This document shows, piece by piece, positions 52,912-62,512 of a stretch of 64,000 nucleotides of DNA. A program made the position numbers and the translations under genes. Source of the stretch: DTKD01 sp050948905 (GTDB lineage: Bacteria; Armatimonadota; UBA5829); assembly GCA_050948905.1 (NCBI GenBank), contig JBMNES010000001.1, forward strand, positions 1,798,001-1,862,000. Reading direction: 5' to 3'. Every line of letters begins with the position of its first letter. Positions within the stretch are counted from its first letter, which is position 1. The notes beneath the pieces are model-generated. The model worked only from the letters and a program-made list of their open reading frames with translations. It had not been told where the DNA came from and made no database searches.

Positions 52912-53787
52912 ATGTGGACTATGAATCTGACATCTGCCTCACAGGTCAAAAGTATCCTCGCCGGCCACGGTATTCGGCCAAAGAAGCGACTTGGCCAGAA
53001 TTTTCTTATCGACAGAAACGTGCTGGATAGATTGCTTGAGGCCGCTCGTGTTACAGCGGACTCCAGGATAATCGAGATCGGGCCGGGGCTTGGCGTGGTC
53101 ACAAAAGAGCTGGCGAGTCGTGCTGGCAGGGTGGTCTGTGTTGATATAGACTCGGATATGGAGCCGATTTTGCGCGAGGTATTGTCGGATGTGCCCAATG
53201 CCGAGGTTGTTATAGCGGATTTTCTCAAAATCGACATCGACCAGTTTTTGGCTGAACGCGGCGGAGGCTGTTGGGGTGTCATCGCGAATCTGCCATATTA
53301 CATAACCACACCGATAATTATAAAGCTCATTGAATCAAAGTCGAATTTCGATTCCATAATTTTAATGGTGCAGCGAGAGGTTGCCTCTCGCCTCAAAGCA
53401 TCTGCTGGCGGTTCGGAATATGGTTCTATTACCGTATTTGTGCAGTATCATTGCGAGGTTACGAGTGTGATGAAAGTGTCCCGCAACGTCTTTTATCCAG
53501 TTCCCGACGTAGATTCCGAGTTGATACGATTAGACATCCGCACAACCCCAGCCGTCGATGTGGCCGATGAGAATATGTTTTTTGCTATTGTCAGGGCTGC
53601 GTTCGGCAAGAGAAGAAAGACCTTGCTCAATACTTTGTCTTCCTCAGCAGATTTGGGGTGGGATCGAAAGCGCGCCGAGGCAGTTCTAAGCGCTGCTGGG
53701 ATAGACAGCGCCCGCCGAGGAGAGACGCTGACATTAAACGACTTCGCATCGATCTGTGCTGCGAGCCTACAAACACCCCAACTATGA
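52912..53787 (+). CDS. rsmA: 16S rRNA (adenine-1518/1519-N6)-dimethyltransferase
   Basis: This 291-residue protein has the family start RPKKRLGQNFLID, the SAM loop IIEIGPGLGVVTKELA, NLPYYITTPI (the NLPY catalytic motif) and the C-terminal FGKRRKTLLNTL. It dimethylates two adenines near the 3' end of 16S rRNA. ATG 52912 or ATG 52921 could start; neither has a clear ribosome site because the hairpin occupies that place. Confidence 0.95.
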   Translation: MWTMNLTSASQVKSILAGHGIRPKKRLGQNFLIDRNVLDRLLEAARVTADSRIIEIGPGLGVVTKELASRAGRVVCVDIDSDMEPILREVLSDVPNAEVVIADFLKIDIDQFLAERGGGCWGVIANLPYYITTPIIIKLIESKSNFDSIILMVQREVASRLKASAGGSEYGSITVFVQYHCEVTSVMKVSRNVFYPVPDVDSELIRLDIRTTPAVDVADENMFFAIVRAAFGKRRKTLLNTLSSSADLGWDRKRAEAVLSAAGIDSARRGETLTLNDFASICAASLQTPQL

Positions 53788-53916
53788 ATACATTTCTGGT
53801 TTTCGCCCCCTTCGCGTTTTCGCGTTTCCCTCTTCCTGCGCCTCCACAACGCGCCATAAGCCGGCATTATGATATAATGTTTGAGCTCCGGCTGTGTTGT
53901 CGAGCGGAGGGTATTA

Positions 53917-56079
53917 TTGCATTTCTGGAAGTATCTAGGTTTGATCATGCTGCTGGCGACGATGGGATTAGTTGCTCCGGCGGAGGGTAAGCAGTTGCAT
54001 CTCAATTTTGTCTGTTCGGATAATAACGATCTTTACAAGGCAGCGGTCGATTCCGGTTGCAAATGCTTCCGATTCGACACCGCGGCCGAGGCCATAGACA
54101 AGTCAGCTTCAGGCGGCGCGGTGCTGGTGCTTGCCGACGGATATCCCGATGAGCGCACTGCAGTTGATGTACCCACGTTCGAAGCAGCAAAAGCCAGGGG
54201 CGTTAGGCTATATGTCGAATATCCATCGGCTTTACCCGGGGTAGAGATGGGGGATGTAAAGGGGATAGTATGGGAGCGTGGAGTAGTCGCCACCCGCGAG
54301 TTCGGTGATAAGTTGCCGGAATTGCGGATTCTATCCATATCAGGCTGCAGGTTTATTCATACACATGCGGATAATCCTCTTCTCGTCATCGCCCGGGTTG
54401 CGGGATTCGATTCCGCGGTCTATGGAATACCGGATTCCGCCCAGCCAATTCTTTTCCGATTGCCGGGTTACGACGCCCTCATCGCCACTACAAAACTTAG
54501 TGGATTCATCACAGGCCGGTACGCGCCGGCTGATGATTGGGCCACGCTGTGGGAACGCATCTTTAAGCTGCTCGATTCCTCTGTAGAAGTACAGTTAAAG
54601 TGGAAAAAGTCGGTTCACCCTGCTTATGGGCCGGATGATAAGCTGCCTAATGACGTCGAGCGCCGCGCTCTTAAGGAAGCGGCCGGGTGGTATCTGAACT
54701 CGCGATTATTGGTAAGCCAAGGGGAGAAACCCCAGATAGACCAGTGGCTGTTGGGTGGCGGCGAGGATGTGCCTGTTTTGGGGCCTGATGCGCCGGTCGG
54801 AGACGGCTCTTATGGTATTCTCGAAGGTTACGCAGCCGGAATTGACTATAATGGCGACCAGCGCCGCCGGTTGCCGCTGCGCGCTGACTGCAACTGCGAG
54901 GTAGCAATGGCCCTGGCAGCTTACGGTGATGTCAATTCAGATTCTCGTGCCAAGACAGTCGCGAAAAATTTATTGCGTTATGTGTATGTGGACTCAGGAA
55001 TGTGTAGAGGAGAACGCGCTAATCCCAAACACCCCGCCTTTGGCCTGATCGCGTGGGGCGATATCTCCCCAGCGTGGATGCGCGCCAACTACGGCGACGA
55101 CAACGCCCGCGTGTTGCTCGCAACGATGCTGGCTCAAGCCTGCCTTGGTATCAACGATTGGGACGAGCATATTATGCGTGCCCTGCTTGCTAATTTGCGC
55201 ACCACAGGCAAGCTCGGATTTCGCTCCGACCGAATCGATATTCCCAATCTTGAAGCCAACGGATGGAAGCACTACCACGACGCAGAGACCATAAACTACG
55301 CGCCGCATTTCGAGTCATATCTTTGGGCGTGCAATATCTGGGCATACAAACACACTGGCTATAAACCATTCTTGGAGAATACGAAAAACGCGATTCGTAT
55401 GACGATGGATGTTTTCCCATCGGGTTGGCGATGGCAGGACACCATAGAGCGTGCGCGCATGTTGCTCTGTCTGGCCTGGTTAATTCAAGTTGAGGATACG
55501 CTTGAGCATCGGGGCTGGCTCAAGACTATCACAGACGATTTGCGGGCAAAGCAGCAGAACTGCGGGGCCATTCCGGAACTGCTTGGCGGCATGGGCGGCG
55601 GCCACTATCATATTCCGGCTTCCAACGAAGCCTACGGCACCGGCGAGACGCCGTTGATTCAAAACAATGGCGACCCTGCCACCGACCAGCTCTACACCAC
55701 CGGCTTTGCGCTGCTCGGCCTGCACGAGGCGTATGCAGCCACTGGTGATAAGGACATCAAGGAAATAGAGGACAAGCTGGCACAATACCTCTGCCGAATT
55801 CAGGTCAAATCGAAGCAGTTCCCATATCTCAACGGCTCCTGGTTCCGCGCGTTCGACTATAAGCGCTGGGACTACTGGGCGAGTTCTGCTGATGCGGGGT
55901 GGGGCGCGTGGAGTCTGGAGACCGGATGGGGCCCCGCGTGGATCACGGCAATCCTTGGTCTGCGCGCCAAAGATGTAAGCATGTGGGATATCACATCGTC
56001 CACACGAATCGCGGACCATTTCCGCACAGTCAAAACCCAACTCGCCGAAAACGACGGCGCACCTTGGATATCTGAATAG
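53917..56079 (+). CDS. Secreted protein, amidotransferase-like N-terminus plus alpha/alpha-barrel (glycosidase-like) domain
   Basis: From TTG 53917 (GGAGGG 5 nt upstream) the protein has about 720 residues and a signal peptide ending near APAEG. Residues about 25-210 resemble the Rossmann-like amidotransferase-type domain seen in sugar-active enzymes. Residues about 230-700 are helical pairs with Trp-rich loops (WKHYHDAETINYAPHFESYLWA, WAYKHTGYKPFLE, GHYHIPASNEAYGTGE), the look of a six-hairpin glycosidase. I cannot name the family. Conserved acidic candidates lie in GWKHYHDAET and PSNEAYGTGET-like segments. A Gfo/Idh/MocA oxidoreductase follows 23 bp later. Confidence 0.6.
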   Translation: MHFWKYLGLIMLLATMGLVAPAEGKQLHLNFVCSDNNDLYKAAVDSGCKCFRFDTAAEAIDKSASGGAVLVLADGYPDERTAVDVPTFEAAKARGVRLYVEYPSALPGVEMGDVKGIVWERGVVATREFGDKLPELRILSISGCRFIHTHADNPLLVIARVAGFDSAVYGIPDSAQPILFRLPGYDALIATTKLSGFITGRYAPADDWATLWERIFKLLDSSVEVQLKWKKSVHPAYGPDDKLPNDVERRALKEAAGWYLNSRLLVSQGEKPQIDQWLLGGGEDVPVLGPDAPVGDGSYGILEGYAAGIDYNGDQRRRLPLRADCNCEVAMALAAYGDVNSDSRAKTVAKNLLRYVYVDSGMCRGERANPKHPAFGLIAWGDISPAWMRANYGDDNARVLLATMLAQACLGINDWDEHIMRALLANLRTTGKLGFRSDRIDIPNLEANGWKHYHDAETINYAPHFESYLWACNIWAYKHTGYKPFLENTKNAIRMTMDVFPSGWRWQDTIERARMLLCLAWLIQVEDTLEHRGWLKTITDDLRAKQQNCGAIPELLGGMGGGHYHIPASNEAYGTGETPLIQNNGDPATDQLYTTGFALLGLHEAYAATGDKDIKEIEDKLAQYLCRIQVKSKQFPYLNGSWFRAFDYKRWDYWASSADAGWGAWSLETGWGPAWITAILGLRAKDVSMWDITSSTRIADHFRTVKTQLAENDGAPWISE

Positions 56080-56102
56080 GAAAACAGGGAGGATCTGCGA
56101 TA

Positions 56103-57128
56103 TTGAAAAAGCTCGGCTTTGGGATTATCGGTTTGGGGGCGATCAGCCCGCTTCACCTTCAGGGCATTGACGAATGCGAGGGTGCGCGACTGGCGGCCGT
56201 GGCTGATGTCTCGGAAGAGCGTGCCAGGCAGATCGGTGAGACGCGAGAGGTGGTATGGTATACGGATTATCGCGACTTACTTGCTAATCCAGACGTAGAT
56301 GTGGTCTGTATCCTCACCCCGTCGGGCCTGAGAGGGCAGGTCTGCATAGATGCGGCACGCGCGGGCAAACATATCATCGCTGAAAAACCCCTTGAAGTCA
56401 CTCTGGAGAAAGTTGATCTCATTATAGATGAGTGCGATAAGGCCGGCGTTAAGCTGGCTGTTATTTTCCAGACGCGATTTTTGCCTGGGGTTGTGCTCGC
56501 CCGCAGGGCCGTGCAGGATGGACGGCTTGGCAGACTCGTGCTCGGCGGCGCCTATATTAAATGGCATCGCTCACAGGAATATTACGACTCTGCCGGTTGG
56601 CGCGGCACCTGGGCTTTGGACGGCGGCGGAGCGTTGATGAACCAGGGTATTCATTATATCGATCTGCTCCAGTGGATGATGGGGCCGGTCGAGTCGATAT
56701 GTGGACATTACGCGACTCTGGTACGAGATATAGAAGTCGAGGACACTGCCGCTGCCTGCCTCAAGTTTGCCAATGGCAGTATAGGCGTCATTGAAGCTTG
56801 CACATCAGCTAAAGCAGGATTCCCCGCCAGACTCGAAATCCGCGGTGACAGGGGCACCATAGTCATCGAAGATGGCAATATCGTAACTTGGGACATAGAA
56901 GGCGATGAAGACTTTGTGGCCGACAGAGTCGAGACAGGAAGCGGTTCCACCATTCCCATGGCTATCACGGCAATCGGCCACATCGCTCAAATAAAAGATA
57001 TGGTCGAAGCTATCAACACTGGCCGATCGCCGGTAGTCGACGGCCGCGAAGCACGCAAATCTATCGAAATTATATCTGGAATATACCAATCCTCTCGAAC
57101 AGAGACGTCGGTTAGCCTGACCCTCTAA
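56103..57128 (+). CDS. Gfo/Idh/MocA-family oxidoreductase
   Basis: This 341-residue NAD(P)-dependent dehydrogenase has the Rossmann start FGIIGLGAISPLHLQGI, the hinge EKPLEVT (Glu-Lys-Pro) at about residues 97-103 and the GGGALMNQGIHYIDLLQWMMG segment with the catalytic His of the family. Such enzymes oxidise or reduce a sugar ring position, for example inositol or glucose-derived substrates. The TTG start follows GGGAGGA. It is probably in one operon with the preceding secreted protein, which suggests sugar catabolism. Confidence 0.92.
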   Translation: MKKLGFGIIGLGAISPLHLQGIDECEGARLAAVADVSEERARQIGETREVVWYTDYRDLLANPDVDVVCILTPSGLRGQVCIDAARAGKHIIAEKPLEVTLEKVDLIIDECDKAGVKLAVIFQTRFLPGVVLARRAVQDGRLGRLVLGGAYIKWHRSQEYYDSAGWRGTWALDGGGALMNQGIHYIDLLQWMMGPVESICGHYATLVRDIEVEDTAAACLKFANGSIGVIEACTSAKAGFPARLEIRGDRGTIVIEDGNIVTWDIEGDEDFVADRVETGSGSTIPMAITAIGHIAQIKDMVEAINTGRSPVVDGREARKSIEIISGIYQSSRTETSVSLTL

Positions 57129-57467
57129 ACATACCAACAACCTTAACTTATAGTTGACGCACTACCAGGCTACGGCTGAATATCTGTTGCTGCGCGTGAA
57201 TTGAACGGTCACAGTTTCATTCAAATTGCTCAAGTATGTAAAGAGTGCAAGAAAATAGAAAATGTTGCTGTTCAATTGACCTCACAACTGGATATCTATC
57301 GGTCTATGGTGTATAATACTAGAAACATACAGACATATAATGCAATTAGATCAGTAACATTATGAACCGTGCCACAAGGCAGCAGGCGTATATGTAACAC
57401 TTAGGCTCTCGCCGAAATAAGGCGCGCTGCAATCAAGTCGGTGGCCGGAGGAGTGGGAGGACACGCT
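57129..57467 (+). promoter_or_regulatory. Intergenic region with candidate promoter for the glycosidase-like gene
   Basis: TATAAT at 57312-57317 is the only strong promoter element, without a convincing -35 box. The region is AT-rich compared with its neighbours, has no coding frame that looks real and carries a GGGAGGA ribosome site at its end for ATG 57468. Confidence 0.4.
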
Positions 57468-59669
57468 ATGAATGCCCTGCCTGTCGGACCGGACGGGGTA
57501 GGGGACGCAGTAGCCAGACAGAGATATTTTGCTGATCTCGAGAGACTGGGGTTCGATGTCCCCTATAACGCATACTACGCTCATCAGTTTAATGATGTAA
57601 TCGGCAGACTCAAACCTGCATACATCGATTTCGCAGCCGAAGCACATAGCAGGGGCTACCCCGCCTGCATACAGATACAAGTCACCGTCTGCGCGGGTGA
57701 CCGGGTGGGGGTGGACCAGGCCCAACACGACATAGACAACAATCCGGAACTGCTGGGAAATGACAGATTTTTCGCGTCGTTTTCATCCCGGCAATGGTTG
57801 GATTATCTAAAAGAGCTCACCACGATATTTGTACAGCAATATGGCTATGACTGGGTTGTGTTTGAAGAACCTATGTATCGTGTCGATATTCCCGGCACGC
57901 TCGATCCATTTCACGACGAATTCACCGCTGCATACCCACAGATCGCATACCCGGGCAGACGCAGGGAGACTTTCGAGTATTTGACACTACAGCAAGCCAA
58001 GGCGGATGCTTTGCACAACTTCTGCCGGGAGCTTATCGTGCACGCAAAATCGGTTGGGGCGAGCAAAGCCGGGGTTATGCCCTGGTTTTTCATCCCTACA
58101 ATAGAGAACACACCTCCGGAAACCCACAACCCGTCGTGCCAGATTCAGAGAATAGCCGCCATCGAGGAACTCGACTTTATTGTAGTCCGAATGCAGCCGG
58201 ATAATATATATTGCGATACTATGCGCACGAGTGATGACTTTTCCAAGTCTGCCCGGCTGTATCATGCTGAGATTATGGCGCACTCGTTGGGCAAAGATAT
58301 TATCGCGGTAAATAATCCGACCGATGAGCATACCGATTATCCCGCTTGCCCGCTGATTCCGTTTGATTTCTTTAGAGACTACACATTATCCGGGATTGCG
58401 GCCTGTCCGGGAGGGTTTACCCGTCACTGGTATGGTCAGAACTACGGCAAGGACGACGAATATATGCGAGTGCTTTCGGAGGCGGCCGCCTATACCGGCA
58501 GGCTCGGTCGTCCGCGCGCCTCGGTTGCATTTGTGTTTTCATACAACGGCACCCAGCACGCAGAGCCGTTTACCTATGAGACGGTTTTTCCGTTCTATTG
58601 GGACTTGGTGCGGCGGCTACAGCTTGAGAGCGGGGTGCCCGTGCTGACATTTTTCGCCGATACCCTCCAACAAGACCTGGCGCGCCATCCCGAGGTGCAA
58701 CTGCTGATTTTGGAGGAGCATTTCCCTCTTACGTCGTCGCAGATGGCGGCGATAAGCCACTGGTGGCGCAGTGAGGAGATGCGTGGGTTGGTGGCGTTTG
58801 GCACTGGTCTTGGGTTCTGTGCGGATGTCAACTATCCCGGAGTCAGGCCCAGCAGCGCCGCGTGCCCTGGAGTCTTCGAATTGATCGGCCTGAAACAGGA
58901 GGAGACCCCTCAGTTTATTTCCGACGAGCCAATCGCCTTGAAAGACGTATCTCGAATACGCCGCGCCAGCTTTTTGGGTGATGATTTGCAGCTAAATACC
59001 AACGAGGTCGCCAACGTTCGCAGGGTCTTCGGGTCGAGGGCCAGCATCCTGTACGAAGTCGACACAGACGAAGCGCACATCCCGGTGGTTGCGGAGTGGC
59101 GGGATCGCGCTACTCTGGCTTTGTTCTGCGGGTTTGGTCTGTCCAAAAATAACATAGATAAGGCGCAAAAAGCTGTTCTTTACGCTCTGCGGGAGGTCGG
59201 TGCGCGAAGTATGCTGGTGAGTTCCGAGAGTAAAGATATAATCTGGAGTTCCAACCAGCAAGACTACATCGTCATTTCAAATCTATCCGACACGCCTGAA
59301 AAAGCGACTATAAAATCCGGTCGAGCTCATCTTTGGGATTGCAAAAGACGAGAGGCGCTGCCGGATGGAGAGGTTCAGTTTGAACTGGCGCCAAAGTCCT
59401 TCGAGGTTGTCAGGATGTTCGGTAGGCGTTCCAAATTTTTGGATATCTATGGAACAAGCTGCTTCCGCAAGCTGATTGATGGCGCGGGCAGGGCGGATAT
59501 CCATTATCTCGCTGGCAAGAAAACCACCCTCGTTCTACGTGCATCTCCTAAAGAAATCATACTGGACGGTGTCCATACCACAGTGACGCAGGAGGTAGAA
59601 AACGACATCTTCTATGTTACCCTCCTAAACTGTCCACCCGGAGAGCACAAACTAACTCTGCGGTGGTAG
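57468..59669 (+). CDS. Unassigned glycoside hydrolase-like protein (TIM barrel plus amidotransferase-like domain)
   Basis: This cytoplasmic-looking protein of about 733 residues starts at an ATG 6 nt after GGGAGGA. Residues about 10-350 fit a TIM barrel with DWVVFEEPMYRVD (about 131-143) and later FIVVRMQPDN as likely active-site strands. Residues about 355-590 look like the amidotransferase-fold trimerisation domain found in GH42-like enzymes (VAFVFSYNGTQHAEPF, LLILEEHFPLTSSQ). The end is a beta domain typical of hydrolases. I cannot assign a family. Its place beside the secreted glycosidase-like protein and the Gfo/Idh/MocA enzyme supports a sugar-degrading role. Confidence 0.6.
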   Translation: MNALPVGPDGVGDAVARQRYFADLERLGFDVPYNAYYAHQFNDVIGRLKPAYIDFAAEAHSRGYPACIQIQVTVCAGDRVGVDQAQHDIDNNPELLGNDRFFASFSSRQWLDYLKELTTIFVQQYGYDWVVFEEPMYRVDIPGTLDPFHDEFTAAYPQIAYPGRRRETFEYLTLQQAKADALHNFCRELIVHAKSVGASKAGVMPWFFIPTIENTPPETHNPSCQIQRIAAIEELDFIVVRMQPDNIYCDTMRTSDDFSKSARLYHAEIMAHSLGKDIIAVNNPTDEHTDYPACPLIPFDFFRDYTLSGIAACPGGFTRHWYGQNYGKDDEYMRVLSEAAAYTGRLGRPRASVAFVFSYNGTQHAEPFTYETVFPFYWDLVRRLQLESGVPVLTFFADTLQQDLARHPEVQLLILEEHFPLTSSQMAAISHWWRSEEMRGLVAFGTGLGFCADVNYPGVRPSSAACPGVFELIGLKQEETPQFISDEPIALKDVSRIRRASFLGDDLQLNTNEVANVRRVFGSRASILYEVDTDEAHIPVVAEWRDRATLALFCGFGLSKNNIDKAQKAVLYALREVGARSMLVSSESKDIIWSSNQQDYIVISNLSDTPEKATIKSGRAHLWDCKRREALPDGEVQFELAPKSFEVVRMFGRRSKFLDIYGTSCFRKLIDGAGRADIHYLAGKKTTLVLRASPKEIILDGVHTTVTQEVENDIFYVTLLNCPPGEHKLTLRW

Positions 59670-59744
59670 GTGAAATTTCGGTTGGGATGTCCTGGCTGTC
59701 GGTTATCGGTTGTCGGTTAACGGTTGTCGGACTACCCAACCCTT

Positions 59745-59801
59745 GTCATTTCGCGCGCTCCCACCCTTGTCATTTCGAGCGTAGCGAGAAATCTGCTTTT
59801 T
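59745..59801 (+). repeat. GTCATTYCGA-family repeat, locus 3
   Basis: A short copy (59745) and a full copy (59769, ending GCGAGAAATCTGCTTTTT) are 24 bp apart. Just before them, 59698-59730 consists of near-repeats of GGTTGTCGGTTA. The remainder of the 59670-60159 gap holds an inverted repeat CGCCCGCTGA (about 59867-59888), a small terminator-like hairpin at 59919 and no gene. Confidence 0.75.
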
Positions 59802-59918
59802 GGCCTGACGCCGTTCTCTCTCCAACATCTAATTCCCAACCTCCAACCTCCAAACAAGCAGATAACGCCCGCTGAAATCAGCAGGCGTCATCCGTTTCTA
59901 TTGACTTTTTCGCTCTTC

Positions 59919-59941
59919 AGTTGGTCGACGGCCAACTTTTT
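59919..59941 (+). terminator. Small terminator-like hairpin
   Basis: AGTTGG (59919-59924) and CCAACT (59932-59937) form a 6-bp stem with a 7-nt loop followed by TTTT. It lies 250 bp after the glycosidase-like gene and could end its transcript. Confidence 0.5.
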
Positions 59942-60159
59942 ATGGCGTCTGCTAGAGAGGGAGGTGGATGATAAGCACAGGTATTGGACAACACAGGCGC
60001 CGGCCATCGCTTAGTCCGTACACATATTATGGCGACTTTCTTTGTTACCTTTAGTCCACCTGAACTGCAGCGAATCTTAACCACAGAAGGAATATTCTAC
60101 TAAGGATGCAAAGGAGAATATATAGAGGCGACTATTGGGCTTGAGCTGAGGAGATTTGT

Positions 60160-60642
60160 GTGCGTATATTAGGCATAGACCCCGGAACTGCTACGGTTGG
60201 CTATGGAGTGGTCGACAAAATCGGCGCCTCGCCTACTGTGGTGCGATACGGGATAATCTCGACCAGTCCAAAACAGCCCCCGCCGCGCCGCCTATTGATA
60301 CTTCACGAAGAGCTTAACTGTATCATCGACGAATTCAGCCCTGATGTGATTGTCATGGAGCGGTTATTTTTTGCTAAGAACCAGACCACTGCTATTGCCG
60401 TCGGTAAGGCATGCGGTGTGTTGCAACTGGTCGCGGCTCAGAGGGGCGTGCCGGTTGTCGAATACACGCCGCCTGAGGTCAAACAGGCAGTGGTCGGATA
60501 TGGCGGGGCGGAGAAAAAGCAGGTTCAGTATATGATCCAGAGAATACTTGGCCTCGACCAGCCGCCGAAACCCGACGACGCTGCAGATGCCCTGGCTCTA
60601 TGTGTATGCCACGCACACGCCGAGAAGCTCAAAAGCCTGTAA
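60160..60642 (+). CDS. ruvC: Crossover junction endodeoxyribonuclease RuvC
   Basis: This 160-residue Holliday-junction resolvase has the RNase H-like start RILGIDPGTATVGYG (first Asp), VIVMERLFFAKNQ (Glu), and PDDAADALALCVCHAH (C-terminal Asp residues), with KQAVVGYGGAEKKQV in the middle. The GTG start is preceded by GAGGAG. ruvA and ruvB are not adjacent within the window. Confidence 0.96.
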   Translation: MRILGIDPGTATVGYGVVDKIGASPTVVRYGIISTSPKQPPPRRLLILHEELNCIIDEFSPDVIVMERLFFAKNQTTAIAVGKACGVLQLVAAQRGVPVVEYTPPEVKQAVVGYGGAEKKQVQYMIQRILGLDQPPKPDDAADALALCVCHAHAEKLKSL

Positions 60643-60681
60643 CCCGTTTATTCGCACTCTAAAGAACAAAAGGATTGAAAA

Positions 60682-61482
60682 ATGAGACTCTGTATTATGC
60701 TGATGATTTGCACCGCTATTTTATCGACCAGCGCGATATGCGCCACACCAGTAGAAAAGGCCCCTTACCCGCGGGTCTGTGCGCATCGCGGCCTCAGCGG
60801 CCCGTGCCCGGAGAATACCATGCCAGCGTTCGCAGCCGCTATCAGCCTCGGCGTGCAGGAAATTGAGCTTGATATATGGGGCTCAAAGGATCAGCAGTTA
60901 GTCGTCTGCCACGACGATAAAGTCGATCGCACCACGAACGGCAAGGGTTTTATTCGAGACCTCACGTGGGCGGAGATTCAGAAACTCGACGCTGGAAGCT
61001 GGCGTGATAAATCCTGGGCAGGACTGAAAGTGCCGTGTTTCGAGGACGTTTTGAAGCAGTTCGGCGGCAAGGTCGTGATGAACGTACACGTCAAAGAGGC
61101 AGGCGATGACGGCTGGATTATCGGCAAAATCGCAGAGCTTGCGAAGAAATACGATGTGGAAAAGTCCATCTATATCGCTGGCGGCGACAAGGTTCTGAAA
61201 TATGCCAACAAACTGGCTCCGAACATCGAAAGGTGCCACCTGTCCGGGGACTTTACCGCTTTTGAATTAGTAGAAAAAGCGTTCGATATGAACTGCCAGA
61301 GGTTGCAGTTTAATTCAAGCAAGTTTGACGAATCCTCAATCGAAGAAGCCCACAAGCGCGGCATTATTTGCAATCTGTTCTATGCCGACACCGTCGAAGA
61401 CGCCAAAAAAGCGTATGCTATGGGCATCGATGTAGTTCTCACAAACTACTCGAACCTCATAATGCCTCTTATAGAGAAATGA
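60682..61482 (+). CDS. Secreted glycerophosphodiester phosphodiesterase
   Basis: This 266-residue protein has a signal peptide (CIMLMICTAILSTSAICA) and the GDPD core: AHRGLSGPCPENTMPAF (catalytic His), IELDIWGS (Glu-x-Asp metal ligands) and VVCHDDKVDRTTNG (second His). It cleaves glycerophosphodiesters to glycerol-3-phosphate and an alcohol outside the cytoplasm. It starts 39 bp after ruvC and faces cydB convergently. Confidence 0.92.
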   Translation: MRLCIMLMICTAILSTSAICATPVEKAPYPRVCAHRGLSGPCPENTMPAFAAAISLGVQEIELDIWGSKDQQLVVCHDDKVDRTTNGKGFIRDLTWAEIQKLDAGSWRDKSWAGLKVPCFEDVLKQFGGKVVMNVHVKEAGDDGWIIGKIAELAKKYDVEKSIYIAGGDKVLKYANKLAPNIERCHLSGDFTAFELVEKAFDMNCQRLQFNSSKFDESSIEEAHKRGIICNLFYADTVEDAKKAYAMGIDVVLTNYSNLIMPLIEK

Positions 61483-61510
61483 TTTATATGCGGGGCGGTT
61501 GGCGTGGTGG

Positions 61511-62512
61511 TCAATACTCCACGCCGCCGCCTCTAAACACTTTGCGCACCCAATACGTATAACCCAGCACAGCCGCCATCCCGACTGCCGCCACCAAAAA
61601 CATGATCCCCAGGGTAAGCTCAGAGGATGATGAACTTGCGATATCCAGCGACTTTCCTCCGCCTCGCACAAGCACCATATCAGGGTAAAACGCAGAGCCT
61701 ATGCTCGCCAGCAGAATAATTATAGATGCGCAGGAACACAAAAATGCCTGCCTGGGCTTGGACAGGCCGATTAAAAGTCCAACCCCAACGACGCTCAACA
61801 ACACTAACGCATAAAACAGCCACCCGCCGGGTATAGAGTTGACTTTCGCAACCAGTTCCACAGCAGCTTTACTTGCCGCGACGTGACAGGCAATCAGCAA
61901 TATCAAATACGAAGCCCAGCCCCACAGCGCCCACTTTCTCGCCTTTGCTGCGAGGGCCTGGTCCTGGCCCACAGATAGAAACACCGCTCCGTGCATAGCC
62001 AAAAGCGCCAACCCCGCAGCCCCTGTCAACAGCGGAAACCAGCCGAGCAAATCCTTAAATGTCCCAGTGAAATTGCCTTGAGCATCCAGCGCAATCCCCT
62101 GTATCAAGTTTCCAGCCGCAACTCCAATTAGCAGGGCTGCCAGTATGCTTCCCACCCCGAAAGCGACCTCCCATATCCCTTTTGTTCTGTCGGATGCGTG
62201 TGAAACATATACCAGTGATACGCCTCTAAATATCAGCGCGAATATCAACAGCATAAACGCAGGGTAAAATCCGCTGAATACAGTCGCATATACCATCGGG
62301 AATGCGGCAAACAATGCCCCGCCGGCTGTAATCAGCCACACCTCATTGGCATCCCAATATGGAGCAATGGCAGACCGCATTGCCCGGCGATCTTTGGATG
62401 ACCTTGCAAACTGATGCCAGAAGCCAACTCCAAGGTCATATCCATCCAGAATTATGTAGCCCGCCACCAGCACGCCAATTAGCACAAACCAGGATATCTG
62501 CAGCGTACTCAT
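61511..62512 (-). CDS. cydB: Cytochrome bd ubiquinol oxidase subunit II
   Basis: This 333-residue membrane protein has eight to nine transmembrane helices and the CydB signatures GYIILDGYDLGVG at the start, IAPYWDANEVWLITAGGALFAAFP, and the FRGVSLVY segment. It overlaps cydA by 4 bp. Together they reduce oxygen to water with high affinity. Confidence 0.95.
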   Translation of the reverse strand: MSTLQISWFVLIGVLVAGYIILDGYDLGVGFWHQFARSSKDRRAMRSAIAPYWDANEVWLITAGGALFAAFPMVYATVFSGFYPAFMLLIFALIFRGVSLVYVSHASDRTKGIWEVAFGVGSILAALLIGVAAGNLIQGIALDAQGNFTGTFKDLLGWFPLLTGAAGLALLAMHGAVFLSVGQDQALAAKARKWALWGWASYLILLIACHVAASKAAVELVAKVNSIPGGWLFYALVLLSVVGVGLLIGLSKPRQAFLCSCASIIILLASIGSAFYPDMVLVRGGGKSLDIASSSSSELTLGIMFLVAAVGMAAVLGYTYWVRKVFRGGGVEY

